Assembly (NCBI RefSeq): GCF_006149005.1
Contig: NZ_VBSL01000012.1
Location: forward strand, 62,001-126,000
DNA length: 64,000 nucleotides
Reading direction: 5' to 3'
Source of the DNA: Larkinella sp. C7
GTDB taxonomy: Bacteria; Bacteroidota; Bacteroidia; Cytophagales; Spirosomataceae
In this document: one piece after another, positions 61,317-64,000 of the stretch
How positions within the stretch are numbered: position 1 is the stretch's first letter
How the letters are laid out: the number at the start of each line of letters is the position of its first letter
Notes under the pieces: model-generated
Seen by the model: the letters and a program-made list of their open reading frames with translations, nothing else
The model's database searches: none
What the model was told of the DNA's origin: nothing
Made by a program: the position numbers and the translations under genes

Positions 61317-61329
61317 GTGGTCCCACCGG
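61317..61329. other. Attachment-site core at the tRNA-Arg 3' end (right att of prophage 2)
   Basis: GTGGTCCCACCGG, identical to 10048-10060. It is made of the last 12 bases of the tRNA gene plus one outside base. The tRNA is intact, as expected when phage attachment sites carry the 3' end of the gene. Confidence 0.7.
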
Positions 61330-61389
61330 GAATCGAACCCAGATCTAAAGTTTAGGAAACTTCTATTCTATCCGTTGAACTATGAGACC
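61318..61389 (-). tRNA. tRNA-Arg (anticodon CCU)
   Basis: On the minus strand a 72-base cloverleaf is readable. The 7-bp acceptor stem is GGTCTCA with TGGGACC (one U-G pair). The D arm is GTTC/GAAT. The anticodon loop is TTCCTAA with anticodon CCT, and the T arm is CTGGGTTCGATTCCCGG. The CCA end is not encoded. It is the attachment gene of both prophages. Confidence 0.95.
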
Positions 61390-61391
61390 AG

Positions 61392-61426
61392 AAAAAACCT
61401 GGAAGGCCTTTCGAACCTTCTAGGTT
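61392..61426 (-). terminator. Terminator of hflX
   Basis: An 11-bp stem with one mismatch (AACCTGGAAGG and CCTTCTAGGTT) is followed on the minus strand by TTTTTTC. It separates hflX from the tRNA gene. Confidence 0.75.
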
Positions 61427-61465
61427 TGAAATGTGGTAGTATACGCAAAAATGCTTAGAAATCTG

Positions 61466-62734
61466 TTATTTACCAAAATTGCCGGTATCATCGGCTTCCT
61501 CGGCCCAGTTGCCCAGCGGCACCTCCAGCCAGTTGGGGTAGATGGCGTAGTGCTTCTCTTTCACCATGGCATACAGCAGGTTACGCAACTCTTCGATGTT
61601 CTCGCGCGTCTCCGCCGAGATGAAAACAACGTGTTCCGCTTTTTGCGTTAAATACGTCTTTTTCAAATAATCGAGGGCGGTTTGCTTCCGAATCGCCACC
61701 GGCAAATCGTCGTCAAAATCGTCCTCCTGGTGCATCCACTCGTCGCGGGGTTCAAACTGGTCTATTTTGTTGAATACCAGTACCGTCGGTTTTTCTCCCG
61801 CCGGACCACCGACTCCGATTTCCGTTAAAATATCGTTGACGATCCCAATGTGTTCTTCAAACGACGGATGGGAAACATCCACCACATGCAACAAAATATC
61901 GGCTTCGCGTACCTCATCGAGCGTCGATTTAAAGGCTTCGACCAGCGTTGTGGGCAACTTTCGGATGAAACCAACGGTGTCGGTCAGCAGAAACGGGATG
62001 TTGCCCAGTACCACTTTACGAACCGTGGAATCGACCGTGGCGAATAGCTTGTTTTCGGCAAACACCTCCACTTTGGCGAGCGTCCGCATCAGCGTCGACT
62101 TGCCCACGTTGGTGTAGCCTACCAGCGAAACCCGCACCAGCCGGTCGCGCTCCTTGCGCCGGGTGTAGCTCTGTTTATCAATTTTTTCCAGCTTCTCTTT
62201 TAGAAATGCGATCCGATCCTGCACAATCCGGCGGTCGGTTTCGAGTTCCTTTTCACCCGGACCCCGGGTTCCCACTCCGGCTTTCATCCGGCTTAAGTGG
62301 GTCCACATCCGGGTCAGACGGGGGTACATATACTGATACTGAGCGAGTTCAACCTGCAATTTCGACTGGGCGGTTTGCGCCCGCATTGCGAAGATGTCCA
62401 GAATCAACAGACTCCGGTCCAGCACTTTGACGTCCGTAAAGGCCGCTTCCAGGTTCCGGACCTGCGAGGGCTTCAAATCGTCGTCAAAAATGACCATATC
62501 GACCGGGTTGTCAATTACGAACGTGCGGATCTCTTCCAGCTTCCCTTTCCCCACATACGTTCGGGTGTCGGGCTGGTCGAGTTTCTGGATAAACGATTTG
62601 ACGGTAATGACGCCCAGCGTCTGGGCCAGAAAGGCCAGTTCGTCCAGGTATTCCTGGGTTTTTTCGGCCGACTGCTTCTGCGTTACCAGGGCCACCAGCA
62701 CCGCAGTTTCGGGCTGTTTGTGATTTTCAATCAT
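61466..62734 (-). CDS. hflX: GTPase HflX
   Basis: 422 residues. HflX features are clear. The N-terminal domain (TRTYVGKGKLEEI) is followed by the signature GVGTRGPGEKELETDRRIV. The G domain has VSLVGYTNVGKSTLMRTL (P loop), DTVGFIRKLP (G3) and VFNKIDQ (G4). HflX binds the large ribosomal subunit and splits or rescues stalled ribosomes under stress. It is a conserved host gene beyond the prophage, showing the boundary of the element. It starts 452 bases from the divergent MATE gene. Confidence 0.97.
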   Translation of the reverse strand: MIENHKQPETAVLVALVTQKQSAEKTQEYLDELAFLAQTLGVITVKSFIQKLDQPDTRTYVGKGKLEEIRTFVIDNPVDMVIFDDDLKPSQVRNLEAAFTDVKVLDRSLLILDIFAMRAQTAQSKLQVELAQYQYMYPRLTRMWTHLSRMKAGVGTRGPGEKELETDRRIVQDRIAFLKEKLEKIDKQSYTRRKERDRLVRVSLVGYTNVGKSTLMRTLAKVEVFAENKLFATVDSTVRKVVLGNIPFLLTDTVGFIRKLPTTLVEAFKSTLDEVREADILLHVVDVSHPSFEEHIGIVNDILTEIGVGGPAGEKPTVLVFNKIDQFEPRDEWMHQEDDFDDDLPVAIRKQTALDYLKKTYLTQKAEHVVFISAETRENIEELRNLLYAMVKEKHYAIYPNWLEVPLGNWAEEADDTGNFGK

Positions 62735-62825
62735 AGAGGAAACTAGTTAGGAAGGTACTGAACGGATCACAGCACCGATTCGACGCACGAATCGCCGATC
62801 CCGGGTCCAATAACCTTAAATTACG

Positions 62826-62859
62826 TGAGAATAAAGAATATATGAGAATAAAGAATATA
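62826..62859. repeat. Perfect 17-bp tandem duplication
   Basis: TGAGAATAAAGAATATA occurs twice head to tail between hflX and the MATE gene. It may be a small slippage product in the hflX promoter area. Confidence 0.85.
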
Positions 62860-63020
62860 ACCGTGGAATACACAAACGGTTTTTAGCGGAAGCGGAAGGG
62901 GCCGAAATCGGCAAATAGGTTCATGGGCGTACTACCTTTAAGCGGTACAAAGTTACGCTTTTATTCTCAAAAAAATAATATGTTTTCCTCAAACTTTCTT
63001 TTTTGGCTAAAATCTTTCTG

Positions 63021-63028
63021 TACATTTG
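63021..63028 (+). promoter_or_regulatory. Bacteroidota promoter of the MATE gene
   Basis: TACATTTG fits the -7 consensus TAnnTTTG and is followed by C, as usual. A TTTTGG at 63001 lies at about the right distance for the -33 box. Transcription would start some 150 bases before the MATE ATG. Confidence 0.65.
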
Positions 63029-63049
63029 CAGTCTCAAAGCGAAAAGCCC

Positions 63050-63070
63050 ATGAACACCCTCACCCGCTAA
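63050..63070 (+). other. Six-codon upstream open frame in the MATE leader
   Basis: ATG AAC ACC CTC ACC CGC TAA lies just downstream of the promoter box. A GGCGA/TCGCC hairpin lies at about 63151-63167, some 20 bases before the MATE start. Together they could form a translational control leader; this is weak evidence. Confidence 0.3.
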
Positions 63071-63186
63071 GGGTCCCCTCCACGTCTCTTTCAATCGTCC
63101 TGTCTGACCGACCGACGATCTGAACTTTCCGTATTCAAGCTGTTGTCTTATTCGGCGATTCCGTCGCCGGTTTCCTGTTTTCAATC

Positions 63187-64000
63187 ATGACGAAATTTTT
63201 TCGCCTGTTACTAGCCGCTTTGCGCGGTACAGAAAATCACTATACCTCCGGTAGCATCAACCGGGCCATTTTCATGCTGTCGGTTCCGATGGTGCTGGAG
63301 ATGGTGATGGAGTCTCTTTTTGCGGTCGTCGACGTCTTTTTTGTCGCCAAAATCAGTACAGAAGCCGTCGCCACCGTGGGCCTGACCGAGTCGGTTCTAA
63401 CCATTGTTTATTCCATCGCCATTGGGTTGAGTACGGCCGCAACGGCCCTGGTGTCCAGGCGCGTCGGCGAAGGCAATGCGCGCGAAGCCGGCAAATCGGT
63501 GGCGCAGGTTATCCTGGTTTCCATCGGAATTGCCCTGGTCATCGGTATTCCGGGGGCGGTTTTTGCCGAAGATATTCTGCGGCTGATGGGCGGCAACGAG
63601 CAACTCATTGCCAACGGTTCCGGATTTACACGGCTGATTTTTGCCAGTTCAGCCGCTATCATTCTGCTCTATACCCTGAGCGGGTGTTTGCGGGGCGCGG
63701 GGGAGGCTTCCACAGCCATGCGGTCGCTCTGGATTGCCAACGGACTCAACATTGCGCTTTGTCCCATTTTTATCTTTGGCTGGGGGCCAATTCCCGAAAT
63801 GGGCGTGGTCGGTTCGGCCATTGCCACCACGATTGGCCGCTCGGCGGGGGCGGTTTATCAATTGTATAGTCTGATGCGAAACGGCCGCATCGTTCAGGTC
63901 GCTGCCACAGATTTTCGCCCGCATACCGGCATCATCCGCAACCTGCTGGGCATCGCTGCCGGCGGAACGGCGCAGTTTCTGGTGGGTTCGGCGAGTTGGG
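63187..64000 (+). CDS. MATE-family multidrug efflux transporter (3' end outside window)
   Basis: The visible 271 residues start at the ATG at 63187 and run off the window. They hold repeated membrane helices, for example SVPMVLEMVMESLFAVVDVF, with the family motif around SLFAVVDVFFVAKIS, and later GCLRGAGEASTAMRSLWIAN, both typical of MATE half-domains. These proteins export drugs and metabolites in exchange for sodium or protons. Host gene, transcribed divergently from hflX. Confidence 0.92.
   Translation, partial: MTKFFRLLLAALRGTENHYTSGSINRAIFMLSVPMVLEMVMESLFAVVDVFFVAKISTEAVATVGLTESVLTIVYSIAIGLSTAATALVSRRVGEGNAREAGKSVAQVILVSIGIALVIGIPGAVFAEDILRLMGGNEQLIANGSGFTRLIFASSAAIILLYTLSGCLRGAGEASTAMRSLWIANGLNIALCPIFIFGWGPIPEMGVVGSAIATTIGRSAGAVYQLYSLMRNGRIVQVAATDFRPHTGIIRNLLGIAAGGTAQFLVGSASW

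Larger units (their letters stand above)
10061..61317. mobile_element. Prophage 2, complete, about 51 kb
   Basis: The segment contains terminase, connector, tail, portal, capsid, lysis, replication, repressor and integrase genes. It lies between the att-like core at 10048-10060 and the intact tRNA-Arg(CCU) gene. The two minus-strand operons at its ends share a 37-bp upstream element (34 matches), which argues that the left arm (10260-15417) belongs to the same element. Its size fits a siphovirus-like genome. No essential module is obviously missing, but one lysis gene has an in-frame amber codon and no DNA polymerase or helicase loader was recognised. Confidence 0.8.

Noticed and set aside
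61466-62746. Plus-strand frames opposite hflX
   Set aside because: hflX is unambiguous from its G motifs; the opposite frames have no recognisable content.
1-64000. CRISPR arrays and insertion sequences
   Set aside because: No regularly spaced repeat-spacer series and no transposase gene were found; the repeats seen are the ones listed.

Overview
The window is a Bacteroidota chromosome segment, most likely Cytophagales (Spirosoma-like; inference). Supporting signs are Bacteroidota-type promoter boxes (TAnnTTTG), DUF4494 and Lin1244-type phage genes, and the HflX and MATE genes at the right edge. Almost all of it is prophage. Two prophages appear to lie in tandem at one tRNA-Arg(CCU) gene (61318-61389, minus). 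Prophage 1 runs from beyond the left edge to an att-like core at 10048-10060. Prophage 2 fills about 10061-61317. Each has a tyrosine integrase at its right end, next to a 13-bp copy of the tRNA 3' end.

Prophage 1 (1-10060): the end of a tape-measure gene and a tail/baseplate gene, then an AT-rich cargo zone (4910-8660), then integrase 1 (minus). Degenerate 66-bp copies of the 3' end of the last tail gene recur at 5405-5470 and 7343-7408. They bound cargo segments, one of which encodes a putative PD-(D/E)XK nuclease.

Prophage 2, left arm (10260-15417, minus): a D12-class adenine methylase, many small proteins, a LuxR-type regulator, an ASCH-like protein and a protein ending in an SSB-like tip. 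The late genes (15596-46151, plus) run in an unusual order: terminase, a LytTR regulator, connector genes, tail chaperone with a probable -1 frameshift, tape measure, tail and tailspike. After a strong terminator come a tube-like protein, portal, minor head protein, scaffold and capsid. Lysis genes follow: holin-like protein, exported lysin, an amber-interrupted glucosaminidase, a glycosyltransferase-like protein and an overlapping spanin-like pair. An AT-rich accessory block (46230-49591) holds a HEPN protein with an RxxxxH motif, an HNH nuclease and a membrane protein. The early operon (57138 down to 49767, minus) carries HTH, replication, RuvC-like and helicase-methyltransferase genes. An S24 repressor, a lipoprotein and integrase 2 (plus) close the prophage.

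A 34/37-bp repeat (15439-15475 and 57168-57204) lies just upstream of both minus-strand operons. It probably places the left arm and the early region under one repressor. Beyond the tRNA are ordinary host genes: hflX (minus) and the start of a MATE transporter gene (plus).
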